Below the pieces are notes generated by a model, which made no database searches, was not told where the DNA came from, and saw only the letters and a list, made by a program, of their open reading frames with translations. From an uncultured Clostridium sp. (GTDB lineage: Bacteria; Bacillota; Clostridia; Lachnospirales; Lachnospiraceae), in NCBI GenBank assembly GCA_900538475.1, contig UPYT01000011.1, positions 1 to 64,000 on the forward strand: a DNA stretch of 64,000 nucleotides, in the 5' to 3' direction. Each line of letters begins with the position of its first letter. The stretch's first letter is position 1. Positions 17,548 to 26,840 of this stretch are shown here, piece after piece. The position numbers were made by a program, and so were the translations under genes.

Positions 17548-18627
17548 TCAGTCTTCAAAGCTTTCGTAAGCCTTGATTTTTATATCTGCAAAGGTACTGT
17601 TTTCCTCATAAACTGATGCCGCCATATCTAACAGAGGAAACAGCATCACTGCTCCGGTTCCCTCTCCCAGTGCCAGTTGGCCGTGAATGACCGGCTCAAA
17701 TCCCAGACGCTCCATGACCAGGCGGCAGGCCGGTTCCTTCCCCAGATGGGAAGGCAGAAGATAATCTGTCACCCCTGGACAAAGCGCCGCTGCCAGAAGG
17801 GCTGCCACCGCAGAAATCATCCCGTCCAGAACCACAGGAATCCGGTAAATAGCTCCTCCCAGCAAAAATCCAGTCATAGCTGCGATATCCAGTCCTCCCA
17901 AAGCTGACAGAACCTCCAGAGGCTTTTCCCGATCTGGGCCATGCAGGACAATGGCTTTTTGGATCACCTGGATCTTCCGCTCCAGTCCCTCTCCGGAAAG
18001 TCCGGCGCCCCGTCCCGTCACTGCTTCCGGCGGCTGTTCCAGCATAACGCTTGCAATGGCGCTGCTGGTTGTGGTATTGCCAATTCCCATTTCTCCCACT
18101 GCAAGCAGGTCATAGCCGCTGTCCTTTAACTCCCCTGCCAGAGCAATTCCTGTATGAATCGCCTCCAGAGTCTGTTCCATGGTCATTGCTGGCTCATGCA
18201 GCAGGTTCGCCGTCCCGTCTGCAATCCGGCAGTTTCGGATTCCCGTCTCCTGAAGCCGTCCTTTCACTCCCACATCTATCGGAATTACGTCAGCTCCGGC
18301 TACTGAAGCCATTCGATTGACGCTTGCAATGCCTCTGGCAATATTTTCCGTTACCACAGCCGTTACCTCACTGCCGGTTTGGGTTACACCCTCAGCTACC
18401 ACACCGTTATCCGCACAAAAAACCACAACAGCCTTTCGTTCCAGGCACAGCTTCTCACTGCGGACTACTCCTGCGATTTTTACCAGTAAATCCTCCATTC
18501 GGCCCAGACCGTCCAGAGGCTTCGCAATTTTGTTCCAGTGCCTTTTTGATGCTTCCATTGCTTCCCTGTCTCCCGGTCTTACCTGGCTGCAGAGACACTC
18601 CAGCTGCTTTGCATAATATGATTCCAT
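17548..18627 (-). CDS. cobT: Nicotinate-nucleotide--dimethylbenzimidazole phosphoribosyltransferase
   Basis: 359 residues, typical CobT length. Recognisable segments: KPLDGLGRMEDLLVKIAGV, VVFCADNGVVAEGVTQT, GEMGIGNTTTSSAI, and near the C-terminus LALGEGTGAVMLFPLLDMA holding the catalytic glutamate. It makes alpha-ribazole phosphate for the lower ligand. A lower-ligand gene placed among corrin-ring methyltransferases is unremarkable in Firmicutes clusters. It lies 15 bp after cbiH. Confidence 0.94.
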   Translation of the reverse strand: MESYYAKQLECLCSQVRPGDREAMEASKRHWNKIAKPLDGLGRMEDLLVKIAGVVRSEKLCLERKAVVVFCADNGVVAEGVTQTGSEVTAVVTENIARGIASVNRMASVAGADVIPIDVGVKGRLQETGIRNCRIADGTANLLHEPAMTMEQTLEAIHTGIALAGELKDSGYDLLAVGEMGIGNTTTSSAIASVMLEQPPEAVTGRGAGLSGEGLERKIQVIQKAIVLHGPDREKPLEVLSALGGLDIAAMTGFLLGGAIYRIPVVLDGMISAVAALLAAALCPGVTDYLLPSHLGKEPACRLVMERLGFEPVIHGQLALGEGTGAVMLFPLLDMAASVYEENSTFADIKIKAYESFED

Positions 18628-18642
18628 ATCTCACACTCTCCC

Positions 18643-19377
18643 TCAGATATTCTGATATCCTCTGGGCGTTACCATGCGCCCGTCTATGATCCTTGTCTCG
18701 GAATTTCCTATAAAGACCGTTGTAAACATATCTGCCGGATACTCCTCCAGCTCTGACAAGTACATCACCTCTGCACATTCTCCCTCTCTTCCAGCCGATT
18801 TCACCACGCCGCAGACTAACTCCTGCCCTGCTTCTTCAAAAATGATCTGGCAGGCCCGTTTCAGATAATCAGAACGCTTTTTGCTGGAAGGATTGTAAAG
18901 GCAAATCACAAAATCCGCCGCTGCTGCTGCCCGAAGACGCTTCTCAATCTTCTCCCAGGGCGTCAGCAGATCACTCAGACTGATGACAGCAAAATCATGC
19001 ATGAGCGGCGCTCCCAGCAGGGCTGCTCCGGCCAGGGCAGCGGTCACTCCGCTGATAACCGTTACCTGACAGTCCGGGTATTCTCTTCCCAGCTCCAGCA
19101 TCAGACCGGACATCCCGTAGACACCTGCATCTCCGCTGCAGACCATAGCTACCCGCTTTCCCTTCTGTGCCTCCTCAAAGGCCATCCGGCACCGCCTGGT
19201 CTCCTGACGCATAGGCGTCGTCATGTACTCCTTATCCGGAAACCGCATTTTCAGAAGATCCACATAAACCGTATAGCCTACAATCGTATCACAGGCCTCC
19301 AGCGCCTGCAAAGCCTCTAACGTCATCTTTTCTTCCCGTCCCGGTCCCATTCCGATTACATAAAGCTCATGCTTCAT
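18643..19377 (-). CDS. cbiH: Precorrin-3B/cobalt-precorrin-3 C17-methyltransferase
   Basis: 244 residues from ATG 19377, which gives the canonical N-terminus MKHELYVIGMGPGREEKMT; the frame opens at 19392 but the extra five residues are not family-like. Other signatures are VCSGDAGVYGMSGLMLELG and CLYNPSSKKR. Performs ring contraction with C17 methylation. The start lies inside the end of cbiL (11-bp overlap), indicating translational coupling. Confidence 0.92.
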   Translation of the reverse strand: MKHELYVIGMGPGREEKMTLEALQALEACDTIVGYTVYVDLLKMRFPDKEYMTTPMRQETRRCRMAFEEAQKGKRVAMVCSGDAGVYGMSGLMLELGREYPDCQVTVISGVTAALAGAALLGAPLMHDFAVISLSDLLTPWEKIEKRLRAAAAADFVICLYNPSSKKRSDYLKRACQIIFEEAGQELVCGVVKSAGREGECAEVMYLSELEEYPADMFTTVFIGNSETRIIDGRMVTPRGYQNI

Positions 19378-20143
19378 CTGTCTGTACCCCATTTCTTTCC
19401 GCCCTGTTTTCCTGCAGCTTCTTTTTTTCCTTTACAAGAATCAGGGAATAGTATCCTTCCTGTCCTGTCACAGCCCCGGCGCCTCTCTGCAGCCGCTGTC
19501 CAGGCATTCCGCAGTTTTCTGCCAGAAAAACCTCCTGTCCCTCCTGTTCTGCTGTCTCCAGCTGCTGCCGAAACTGGCTGCTCTGCCTGCTGCTTTTCAT
19601 AATCACCTTGGTTCCAGACAGGGCCAGACCTGCTTCTACCTGCCCCGGCTTTGCCAGAATATGAAACTGCTCATGTCCCTCTGCCAGTCCTCTTCCAAAA
19701 GCCGCAGCTGCAGCACAAAAGGATGGAATTCCGTTAATCAGCTCTGCCTGAAATCCCCGCTTCTGTATCCGGCGGTGAACATGGAGATATGTGGCATACA
19801 GAGTCACATCTCCCAGATTCAGAAAGGCTGCCTTCTGCCCCCGGCAAAGCCTCTCTTCCACAAGATTCGCTGCCTGGTCATACGCCTGCTTCAGCTGTTT
19901 TCTGTCATGTACCATGGGGATCTCCACACAGACACAGTCCTTCTCCTCCAGCTCCGGCAAAGCCTGAACGGCAATCCCATATGCAGTACTTTCCATTCTG
20001 CTTTTTCCTGGTGTAAACACCACATCACATTCTTTTAAAATACGAAGTGCCTTTATGGTCATTAACTCCGGATCCCCTGGTCCTACGCCGATTCCATAAA
20101 GAATTCCTTCCTCTGATTTTTCCTGTCTTATTTTATCTGTCAT
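19367..20143 (-). CDS. cbiL: Precorrin-2/cobalt-factor II C20-methyltransferase
   Basis: 258 residues; GIGVGPGDPELMTIKALRIL, FLNLGDVTLYATYLHVHRRI and the SFCAAAAAFG stretch are typical of CbiL/CobI. First gene of the six-gene run. Its leader is only about 40 nt from the predicted start site, too short for a cobalamin riboswitch. The C-terminal tail is Lys/Glu-rich. Confidence 0.92.
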   Translation of the reverse strand: MTDKIRQEKSEEGILYGIGVGPGDPELMTIKALRILKECDVVFTPGKSRMESTAYGIAVQALPELEEKDCVCVEIPMVHDRKQLKQAYDQAANLVEERLCRGQKAAFLNLGDVTLYATYLHVHRRIQKRGFQAELINGIPSFCAAAAAFGRGLAEGHEQFHILAKPGQVEAGLALSGTKVIMKSSRQSSQFRQQLETAEQEGQEVFLAENCGMPGQRLQRGAGAVTGQEGYYSLILVKEKKKLQENRAERNGVQTDEA

Positions 20144-20186
20144 CCTTCTGTCTCCCTATTTTTCTTTTATCAGCAGGCAGACTATC

Positions 20187-20215
20187 ATATTAATGTTTTT
20201 CACTTATCATGTCAA
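20187..20215 (-). promoter_or_regulatory. Promoter of the cobalamin operon
   Basis: Minus strand: perfect -35 TTGACA (20210-20215), 17-bp spacer, -10 TAATAT (20187-20192). Transcription should begin near 20180, leaving a leader of about 37 nt before cbiL. Confidence 0.65.
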
Positions 20216-20248
20216 CCTTGCATTTTGTTTCTGTTATGCGGAGCATTT

Positions 20249-20282
20249 TTATGTCATAGGAAATTGCCGTCCTATGACATAA
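20249..20282. repeat. Perfect 13-bp stem hairpin of the CATAGGA repeat type
   Basis: TTATGTCATAGGA pairs perfectly with TCCTATGACATAA across an 8-nt loop. The motif and its left flank (GCGGAGC followed by five T) recur at 32621-32665. On the minus strand it lies between apt and the cobalamin promoter and may stop apt transcription, although no strong T-tract follows on that strand. Confidence 0.6.
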
Positions 20283-20320
20283 GAAAAAGATTCCTGCTTC
20301 AAGAACAGGAATCTCTTACT

Positions 20321-20854
20321 TTATTTTCCCTCATAAATAATAGCGGAATCCACATCATATCCAGACAGATTCTTTCGTCCCTGCAATCCTGCCAGTTCCA
20401 TAACAAAGCATACCTTCACAACCACGCCGCCCAGCTGCTCTATCAAATCAATAATTGCCTCCACAGTTCCTCCTGTGGCAATCAGATCATCTACAATCAC
20501 TACCTTCTGTCCTGGTTTAATCGCATCCTTATGAATCTCAATCTCCGCAGAACCATACTCCAAATCGTACTTTGCAGAAATGGTTTCTCTTGGAAGCTTT
20601 CCTTTTTTCCGTACCGGAACAAAACTTTTATGCTCTGCATAGGCAACCGGCACTCCAAAAATAAATCCTCTGGATTCCGGACCTACCACTACGTCAAAAT
20701 CCAGATCCTTTACCATCTCTCTCAGCTTGTCAATCGCCATGTGAAGTCCGTCTGCATCCTGAAGAATGCTGGTAACATCACGGAAAATAATCCCCGGCTC
20801 CGGAAAATCCGGGATACTGACAACATACTCTTCCAATCTTTTCATTGTGCTCAT
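20321..20854 (-). CDS. apt: Adenine phosphoribosyltransferase
   Basis: 177 residues, typical. PRPP-binding motif VVIVDDLIATGGTVEAII (near residue 123), FPEPGIIFRDVTSIL at the N-terminus and VVGPESRGFIFGVPVAY. Salvages adenine to AMP in the cytoplasm. The first ATG (20854) is kept because AGGAAGG is correctly spaced; a second ATG at 20845 is possible. Stands between the GHL10 gene and the cobalamin operon. Confidence 0.95.
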   Translation of the reverse strand: MSTMKRLEEYVVSIPDFPEPGIIFRDVTSILQDADGLHMAIDKLREMVKDLDFDVVVGPESRGFIFGVPVAYAEHKSFVPVRKKGKLPRETISAKYDLEYGSAEIEIHKDAIKPGQKVVIVDDLIATGGTVEAIIDLIEQLGGVVVKVCFVMELAGLQGRKNLSGYDVDSAIIYEGK

Positions 20855-20883
20855 TTTCTTTTCCTTCCTGTTTCATTTTATTT

Positions 20884-22170
20884 TCAGCGAAATACCTGGA
20901 GCAGATTCTCCACTTCCTTCTGACATGCCTCCTCCTGGAAGGAGCTGTAGGCATAAAAGCAAAAGCCGGATACCTGTCCCGAGGCTCTTCCTGCCAGCAC
21001 CTGACGCTTCATAATATCATCATATCTGAGCCATTCCGGCACCTCATTGTTGTCACTGGAGTTCGAGCCGGTCTTATACATGGCAAGCCCCAGATACAGC
21101 TTTGCCTTCCCCTTCTTTTTCATCTCCAGCCAGGATTTCAGATTGTTTTCAAATGCAAAGGGAGCAGGACTTCCGCTGGAGGTTTTATGCTCAAAGCCCC
21201 AGTAAATCTGCGGCATAATGTAGTCAATATACCCTTCCTCAGACATCCATGCGTCTATATCTGTAAACAGTCTGGTATCACTGCGCAGGTGCGCCAGATA
21301 TCCCTCCGGGCTGATTCCGAACTGGGCTGACGGCCTTGTTTCCTTGACTGTGCTGTAGACACTGCGAATCAGCTTGTTGACATTCTCCCTTCGCCAATCC
21401 GCAATGGACAGAGTGCTTCCTGACGCCTCATATTCCGGCTTATCAAACCAGCGGCTGGAATCCTCATCATCTACATCTGGATAAAAATAATCATCAAAAT
21501 GAATTCCATCTACTGTATACTTCTGGACAATCTCCCGCACTCCGTTTACAATCAGCGCTCTCACCTCTTCCACTGCCGGGTTCAGATAATATGCGCCGTT
21601 CTGTTTCAGCACCCAGCGATCATTGGAAGGATCCCCGTCACTTAACCACTGCTTGACAGGACTGTTCTCCGACACCTGTTCCCAGGTGTTGTGATAACCT
21701 GTAACACGAAACGGATTGATCCAGGCATGAAACTGAAGTCCCCGCTCATGAGCGGCACGGACAAAATATGCCAGAGGATCATAGCCCGGATCCTGTCCCT
21801 GGGTTCCTGTTACAAAACGGGACCAGGGAAAATACTGAGACGGATACATGGCATCTGCATCCGGACGTACATGAACAAATACCGCGTTCATTTTTAATTC
21901 TGTACACCGGTCCAGAATCTTATCCACAGCAAGCTGGTAGGATCCCCGTTCGGCAGGAAGCTGTTCCCAGTCCAGATAGGAAACCCAGACTCCTCTCAGT
22001 TCATCGGATCGAATCACCAATGCCCCAGGCTGCGCGCCTGTATCCCCGGCTGTGGGAGCAGCCGCAGCCTGCTGCGGCCCGCTCATCACAATCAGAGCGC
22101 AGGCCACAAGCAGGCTGCACATTCTTTTCCATAGTTGTCTCTTGTTTTCTTTCGTTTTCTTCGCCCTCAT
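20884..22170 (-). CDS. Secreted GHL10-type (DUF187/COG1649) glycoside hydrolase-like protein
   Basis: 428 residues from ATG 22170, which follows CAGGAGAGG; this removes an N-terminal extension that would translate the repeat at 22207-22256. Signal peptide: basic MRAKKTKENKRQLWKR then a hydrophobic core ending near AAAAPTAG. The mature part has LRGVWVSYLDW, HVRPDADAMYPSQYFPWS, FHAWINPFRV, and DGIHFDDYFYP, the hallmarks of the GHL10/FenI TIM-barrel family. Activity is unproven; family members are thought to act on cell-wall glycans. Located just upstream of apt on the same strand. Confidence 0.85.
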   Translation of the reverse strand: MRAKKTKENKRQLWKRMCSLLVACALIVMSGPQQAAAAPTAGDTGAQPGALVIRSDELRGVWVSYLDWEQLPAERGSYQLAVDKILDRCTELKMNAVFVHVRPDADAMYPSQYFPWSRFVTGTQGQDPGYDPLAYFVRAAHERGLQFHAWINPFRVTGYHNTWEQVSENSPVKQWLSDGDPSNDRWVLKQNGAYYLNPAVEEVRALIVNGVREIVQKYTVDGIHFDDYFYPDVDDEDSSRWFDKPEYEASGSTLSIADWRRENVNKLIRSVYSTVKETRPSAQFGISPEGYLAHLRSDTRLFTDIDAWMSEEGYIDYIMPQIYWGFEHKTSSGSPAPFAFENNLKSWLEMKKKGKAKLYLGLAMYKTGSNSSDNNEVPEWLRYDDIMKRQVLAGRASGQVSGFCFYAYSSFQEEACQKEVENLLQVFR

Positions 22171-22206
22171 AAAGCCTCTCCTGATTCTGCTTTTCCAAAA
22201 ATATAC

Positions 22207-22256
22207 ATAACTATTCAGGACGGCGGACAAGAAGATACCCCGTCCTGAACAGTTAA
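22207..22256 (-). repeat. Internally deleted copy of the palindromic repeat (50 bp)
   Basis: In inverted orientation: 32 bases of the element's left end (through the first arm of hairpin I) are joined to its last 18 bases. Flanks AAATATAC (22199-22206) and AAATTTCC (22257-22264) agree at 6 of 8. Located about 40 bp upstream of the GHL10 start codon. Confidence 0.75.
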
Positions 22257-22316
22257 AAATTTCCATATATAGCATAGTATAGCAAAACCACTGAAAAAGA
22301 ACAACTGAAAGAACTC

Positions 22317-23336
22317 TTAAGATTCTCTGTCTTCCTCTGCCCAGTCCCCACGGATATCCTTCACGGTACTTCGGATAATCAGCTTGTTTTCCAGATAAAT
22401 ACGGCTGTTGTCCACAACACCATCCTCCAGACGCCGCAGAAGAACTCTGGTTCCCTCCTTGGCAATCTCACCCATATTCCGCTCTACCGTTGTGAGCTTC
22501 ATACTGTTGTACCCAGACAGATCCCAGTTATCAAAGCCAACCAGAGAAACGTCATCCGGAACCTTCAGCCCCGCCTCTACAATAGCTTCTCTCGCTCCAA
22601 AGGCCATTTCATCATTAAAACAGAGAATTGCCGTAGGCTTGTGCTGCAAAAGCAGCTTAGCTCCCTGATAGCCGCTGGCGTACCGGTAGGTTCCTCCTAC
22701 AATAGGGATCTCATCCGGATCCAATCCATGCTTTCGCACCGAGGCCCTCCAGCCCTTGTGACGAAGTCTGGTGGAATCCAGATTCGGCCCTCCTTCGATC
22801 ACGCATATTTTTCTATGTCCGTTTTCAAGCAGATAATCCATAGCCTTTTCCATGGCCCCTGCCTCATCTGTAGTCACATTGGGCGCATCGGCATACACCG
22901 TTCTGCAAATCGTCACCATAGGGATCTTCTTTCCCAGAACCTCATCAATAAATGCCTGATCCTCCGAGCGCTGGCTCAGTACAATAATGCCATCAAAATA
23001 ACTGGGATTTAAGGTGCCTGGTTCATGCATATCAATACCTTTTACCACCACATTGTATTTGCTTCCCACAACACTGTAAACCCCGGTCAATACATCATGA
23101 AGAACAAACGGCGAAGACATTTTACTGATTGTGGAAAAATACAGGCCAATCACATAGGAGCGGGAAAGCTTCAGGTTAATTGCCGCCTGGTTGGGCACAT
23201 ATCCCATTTCATCTGCAATCTCCAAAATCCGCTTTCTTTTTTCTGTGTTTTCGCTTCCGATTCCATTCAAAGCTCTGGACACTGTAGAATAGGACACCCC
23301 GGCCTTTTTTGCCACATCCTTAATTGTTACTGCCAT
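22317..23336 (-). CDS. LacI-family transcriptional regulator
   Basis: 339 residues. N-terminal helix-turn-helix TIKDVAKKAGVSYSTVSRALNG with hinge (ADEMGYVPNQAAINLK), then a periplasmic-binding-protein-like sugar domain (DGIIVLSQRSEDQAF, GHRKICVIEGGPN, FNDEMAFGAREA, VSLVGFDNWDLSGY). Start follows AAGGAGATGAG. Encoded directly downstream of the GH28 gene and the ABC importer on the same strand, so it probably controls that module; two LacI-like palindromes at 28712-28727 and 28936-28950 are candidate targets. Confidence 0.93.
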   Translation of the reverse strand: MAVTIKDVAKKAGVSYSTVSRALNGIGSENTEKRKRILEIADEMGYVPNQAAINLKLSRSYVIGLYFSTISKMSSPFVLHDVLTGVYSVVGSKYNVVVKGIDMHEPGTLNPSYFDGIIVLSQRSEDQAFIDEVLGKKIPMVTICRTVYADAPNVTTDEAGAMEKAMDYLLENGHRKICVIEGGPNLDSTRLRHKGWRASVRKHGLDPDEIPIVGGTYRYASGYQGAKLLLQHKPTAILCFNDEMAFGAREAIVEAGLKVPDDVSLVGFDNWDLSGYNSMKLTTVERNMGEIAKEGTRVLLRRLEDGVVDNSRIYLENKLIIRSTVKDIRGDWAEEDRES

Positions 23337-23416
23337 TTGCTCTCATCTCCTTGCCTCTGATACCTTTTGCAGATGTTCCGTTTTCCTATAACCACCTGCC
23401 GCTTTTTCTTTCTCTC

Positions 23417-24982
23417 TTATCGAAGAGCGCCCTCCAGCCGATCAATACCGTCCAGAATCATAGCCTCTCCCTCCTGCCCCTCTAAAACTACATCCCGAAG
23501 CACAAGGTGGGACACATTTTTTACGAAAATGCCCATTTTTCTGCATTCTCCCTGACCGTCCAGCATAGCCGGCACCCCAGCAGTCGCATTCTCTGCATAA
23601 GTAACACGGATATGCTCCATAATCACCTTCTGAATCTTCTTTTCCGGAAGACCATACATATAAACTGCTGCCACATGGCAGTTTTCCGCCTGAATATTGT
23701 GGAATACCATTGTCCGGATCTCCGGCGTTCTCTCATCGGCCGGATATGGTTCTCTGCTCTGAACGTATTCCGTATGACCGTCCGGATCACAGAAATAGAA
23801 GCAGTTAATTACAAAAGGTGTCATTACATGATCCATTCGGATATTTTCAAACAGAACTCCGTCAATAACAGCGTCTTTTCCTCTTCCTCTTCTTGTCTTA
23901 ATCCGCAGTCCCCGATCCGTGTGCAGAAACAGGCAGTCGCAAACTGTTAAATTCCTGACTCCGCCTGCCATCTCACTTCCAATCGTAATAGAACCATGTC
24001 CATCCCTCATACAGCACTGCCGGATAGTAATATCCTCACAAGGCTGTTTGTGCTTGGAACCCATATATATTTTTCCGGATTTAACGGCAATACAGTCGTC
24101 TCCCAGAGAAAAATATACGCCTGCAATCTCTACATCCCTGCAGGATTCCGGATCCAGTCCATCTGTATTGGGGGAATCCTTAGGATTTAAAACGGTCATA
24201 TCAAGGAATCTGAGATGCTCCGAAAAATAGGGATGGATATTCCAGCTGGGACTGTTCTGTACCCGGATTCCCTGAAAAACAATGTCCTCACAATGGTTGA
24301 GGAAAATCATTCTGGGCCGCCATGCCCCCCGCTTTACCTTCGCATCATACCACCAGTTGTCCGGGTCCCCGTTGGCATTTCCCTCAATCACGCCTTCCCC
24401 ATAGAATACCACATGCTTTACATTTATTCCAGTGATAATTGCAGAAAACATAGACAGAGGATTGCCTTCCCAGGTTCCCAGATTGTACTCTGACTCCTCA
24501 TCATAGCTCTGAATCAGGCCGGGAAGTACAGGAAAATGGCTCCGATCCGTCTCAGCCGAAAGCACAGCGCCTTTTGCCAGCTCTATTTTCAGATCATCCT
24601 TTAAAAACAGACTGGTAATTTTATAGGTTCCCTCAGGAATCAGAACACGCCCCTCCTTCGGACAGGCCATAATCGCTGCCTGAATAAACAGAGTATCGTT
24701 CTGTACGCCATCGCCCTTTGCACCAAAATCCCGCACATTCAGGGTTACAAATTCATGATCTGTGTGAAGCCTTACAGATGCGCTTTCCTCTCCCTTTCTG
24801 ACAGTAATCTCGTAATCTGTATCTGGCTTTAATCCGTATACGCTTGTAATAACCCGCTTTGTTTCTCCATAAAACGCACCGTTTACCAGAATCTCCCAGC
24901 CTTCCTCCAGTTCAAATATTTCGTTATTCTCAAGCTCCAGGACAGCGTTTCTGGCTGTCTGAAAAATACAACTGATTTTCAT
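23417..24982 (-). CDS. Glycoside hydrolase family 28 (polygalacturonase-type), cytoplasmic
   Basis: 521 residues. Residues 1-80 look like a short beta-sandwich domain; from about 81 (LNVRDFGAKGDGVQNDT) a right-handed beta-helix follows. GH28 catalytic motifs are intact: SPNTDGLDPESC, LGDDCIAVKSG, RDGHGSITIGSE and RGLRIKTRRG. There is no signal peptide, so it should act on imported oligogalacturonides or rhamnogalacturonan pieces, as exo-type GH28 enzymes of gut Clostridia do. It follows the ABC permeases by about 90 bp and precedes the LacI regulator. Confidence 0.9.
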   Translation of the reverse strand: MKISCIFQTARNAVLELENNEIFELEEGWEILVNGAFYGETKRVITSVYGLKPDTDYEITVRKGEESASVRLHTDHEFVTLNVRDFGAKGDGVQNDTLFIQAAIMACPKEGRVLIPEGTYKITSLFLKDDLKIELAKGAVLSAETDRSHFPVLPGLIQSYDEESEYNLGTWEGNPLSMFSAIITGINVKHVVFYGEGVIEGNANGDPDNWWYDAKVKRGAWRPRMIFLNHCEDIVFQGIRVQNSPSWNIHPYFSEHLRFLDMTVLNPKDSPNTDGLDPESCRDVEIAGVYFSLGDDCIAVKSGKIYMGSKHKQPCEDITIRQCCMRDGHGSITIGSEMAGGVRNLTVCDCLFLHTDRGLRIKTRRGRGKDAVIDGVLFENIRMDHVMTPFVINCFYFCDPDGHTEYVQSREPYPADERTPEIRTMVFHNIQAENCHVAAVYMYGLPEKKIQKVIMEHIRVTYAENATAGVPAMLDGQGECRKMGIFVKNVSHLVLRDVVLEGQEGEAMILDGIDRLEGALR

Positions 24983-25069
24983 TCTGTTTTCCTCTTTTTC
25001 ATCGTTTTTTCAATCACAAAAGGGAACCCCAAAATGAGATCCCCTCTTTGTAATTCACAAGGTACTTAT

Positions 25070-25921
25070 TTAACCCTTTACGCCGCCTGCTGCAATACCG
25101 TCGATGAAAGAGTTCTGTGCGCAGAAGAACACAATCAGAGACGGAATAATTGTAATCAGAGACATGGCAAGAATACGGTTCCACTGGAAGCCTGTATCAC
25201 CGTCCATAGACATACGCAGGTAAATAGAGTGGGTGTACTTTGTCATGTTGGAAATGTAAATCAACGGTCCCTGGAAGTCGTTGGATGTCCACATAAACTG
25301 GAACAGAGCACAGGAAACCAGTGACGGCTTCAGCATGGGAACAATCACATACCACAGGGTTTTAATGGAGTTACATCCATCGATTTTGGCTGCCTCCTCC
25401 AGCTCTCTGGGAATACCGCGCAGGAACTGTACCAGCATAAATACGAAATAGGTATCAGCTGCAAACAGAGACGGAATTACCAGCGGAAGGTAGGAATCAG
25501 TCCAGCCCCATCCATTGTACATAATGTACTGCGGAGCATTCAGCACTACCTGCGGCAGGAACAGGGTGGAAATCATCAGGGAGAACAGAATACCTTTTCC
25601 CTTAAACTCAAACCGTGCAAAGCCGTAAGCAGTAATAGTTGCAGAAACAACAGTAAAAATAACCTTCGGAATAACAATCTTGTAAGTATTGATCATGGAT
25701 TTCAGCAGGTCAATCTTACCGCCGTAGCTCTTAAATGCATTGTCATATCCGTCAAACACCGGATTCTTAGGCCAGAACCAGGCGCTGGTGAAAATCTCGG
25801 AGTTGGTCTTGAAGGTAGCGCCTACCATCCAAATCAGAGGATAAACCATGATAATACCAACAACGATCAGTACGGTATAACGCAGGAATGCGCTGACTTT
25901 TGCTCTCTGCTCTCTTGTCAT
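25070..25921 (-). CDS. Carbohydrate ABC transporter permease (MalG-like)
   Basis: 283 residues with six membrane helices and the inner-membrane component EAA loop (EELEEAAKIDGCNSIKTLWYVI near residue 195). CUT1-family sugar importer subunit. The start follows GGGAGG immediately after the MalF-like gene. No ATP-binding subunit is encoded nearby, which is normal for CUT1 systems sharing an MsmX-type ATPase. Confidence 0.93.
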   Translation of the reverse strand: MTREQRAKVSAFLRYTVLIVVGIIMVYPLIWMVGATFKTNSEIFTSAWFWPKNPVFDGYDNAFKSYGGKIDLLKSMINTYKIVIPKVIFTVVSATITAYGFARFEFKGKGILFSLMISTLFLPQVVLNAPQYIMYNGWGWTDSYLPLVIPSLFAADTYFVFMLVQFLRGIPRELEEAAKIDGCNSIKTLWYVIVPMLKPSLVSCALFQFMWTSNDFQGPLIYISNMTKYTHSIYLRMSMDGDTGFQWNRILAMSLITIIPSLIVFFCAQNSFIDGIAAGGVKG

Positions 25922-25926
25922 GTTTT

Positions 25927-26826
25927 CTACCTCCCATCCTCATCTGAATAGTAAACCCATTTTTTCTGGCTGATAAATGCAACTGCAGTAAAGGTCATAA
26001 CGATAACAAACAGAACCCATGCCTGGGCGCTTGCCATACCCATTTTATGACGAAGGAATGCATTGTTGTAAATCAGCATGGAAATCAGAGTGGTTGCTCC
26101 GTTGGGGCCGCCCTTTGTTACCAGATACGGTGCATTGAACTCCTGGAATGCCTGACACAGCTGAGTAATCAGGTTATAGAAGATAACCGGTGTAATAATC
26201 GGAACGGTAATTTTGAAAAACTGAGTCCACTTGCCTGCTCCGTCAATGGAAGCTGCCTCATACAGATCCTGAGAAACACCCTTTAATGCAGCCAGGAAAA
26301 TAACCATGGCAGAACCAAACTGCCATACACGAAGCAGAATAATTACAAACAGAGCACTGTTGGCTCCTGCCATCCAGTTAATCGGCTCCACGCCGAACAT
26401 TCCAATTACGGTATTGATCAGACCGTCTGTATTAAATACTGCTCTCCACAGAATCGCAATGGCGATGGAACCGCCCAGGATAGAGGGAATGTAGTAAGCA
26501 GTACGGAAAAAGTTTACTCCCTTTAACTTAAAGTTCAGGATATAAGCAATAAACAATGCAAATGCCAGCTTCAGCGGCACATCGAAAATTGCGTATTTAA
26601 ATGTTACTGCAAAGGCACGGACAATATCCTCATCCGTAAAGATTTTCTGATAGTTCATCAGTCCTGTCTTTGTAATTCCAGTAAACAAATCGTAGTTTGT
26701 AAAACTGTAATACAGAGAAGATGCAAATGGATATACCTTAAATACCAGGAATCCGATCAGCCACGGCACAATAAATAAAAAGCCGATGTTGTCTGTCAAA
26801 AACCTGCTGAAGCTTTTTTTCTGCAT
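25927..26826 (-). CDS. Carbohydrate ABC transporter permease (MalF-like)
   Basis: 299 residues, six membrane helices, EAA motif in LYEAASIDGAGKWTQFFKI near residue 205. Partner of the MalG-like subunit; the two are 5 bp apart. The N-terminus WLIGFLVFKVYPFASSLYYSF is typical of CUT1 permeases. Given the flanking GH28 and GH105, its substrate is likely an oligogalacturonide or rhamnogalacturonan disaccharide (inference from context). Confidence 0.93.
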   Translation of the reverse strand: MQKKSFSRFLTDNIGFLFIVPWLIGFLVFKVYPFASSLYYSFTNYDLFTGITKTGLMNYQKIFTDEDIVRAFAVTFKYAIFDVPLKLAFALFIAYILNFKLKGVNFFRTAYYIPSILGGSIAIAILWRAVFNTDGLINTVIGMFGVEPINWMAGANSALFVIILLRVWQFGSAMVIFLAALKGVSQDLYEAASIDGAGKWTQFFKITVPIITPVIFYNLITQLCQAFQEFNAPYLVTKGGPNGATTLISMLIYNNAFLRHKMGMASAQAWVLFVIVMTFTAVAFISQKKWVYYSDEDGR

Positions 26827-26840
26827 ACGCTGCCTCCTCG

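Noticed and set aside
20144..20320. Cobalamin riboswitch ahead of cbiL
   Set aside because: The gap has a promoter and a hairpin but no B12-box-like conserved segment, and the leader is under 40 nt.
22171..22275. N-terminal extension of the GHL10 protein
   Set aside because: It would translate the repeat copy at 22207-22256, and the signal peptide with a good ribosome site starts at 22170.
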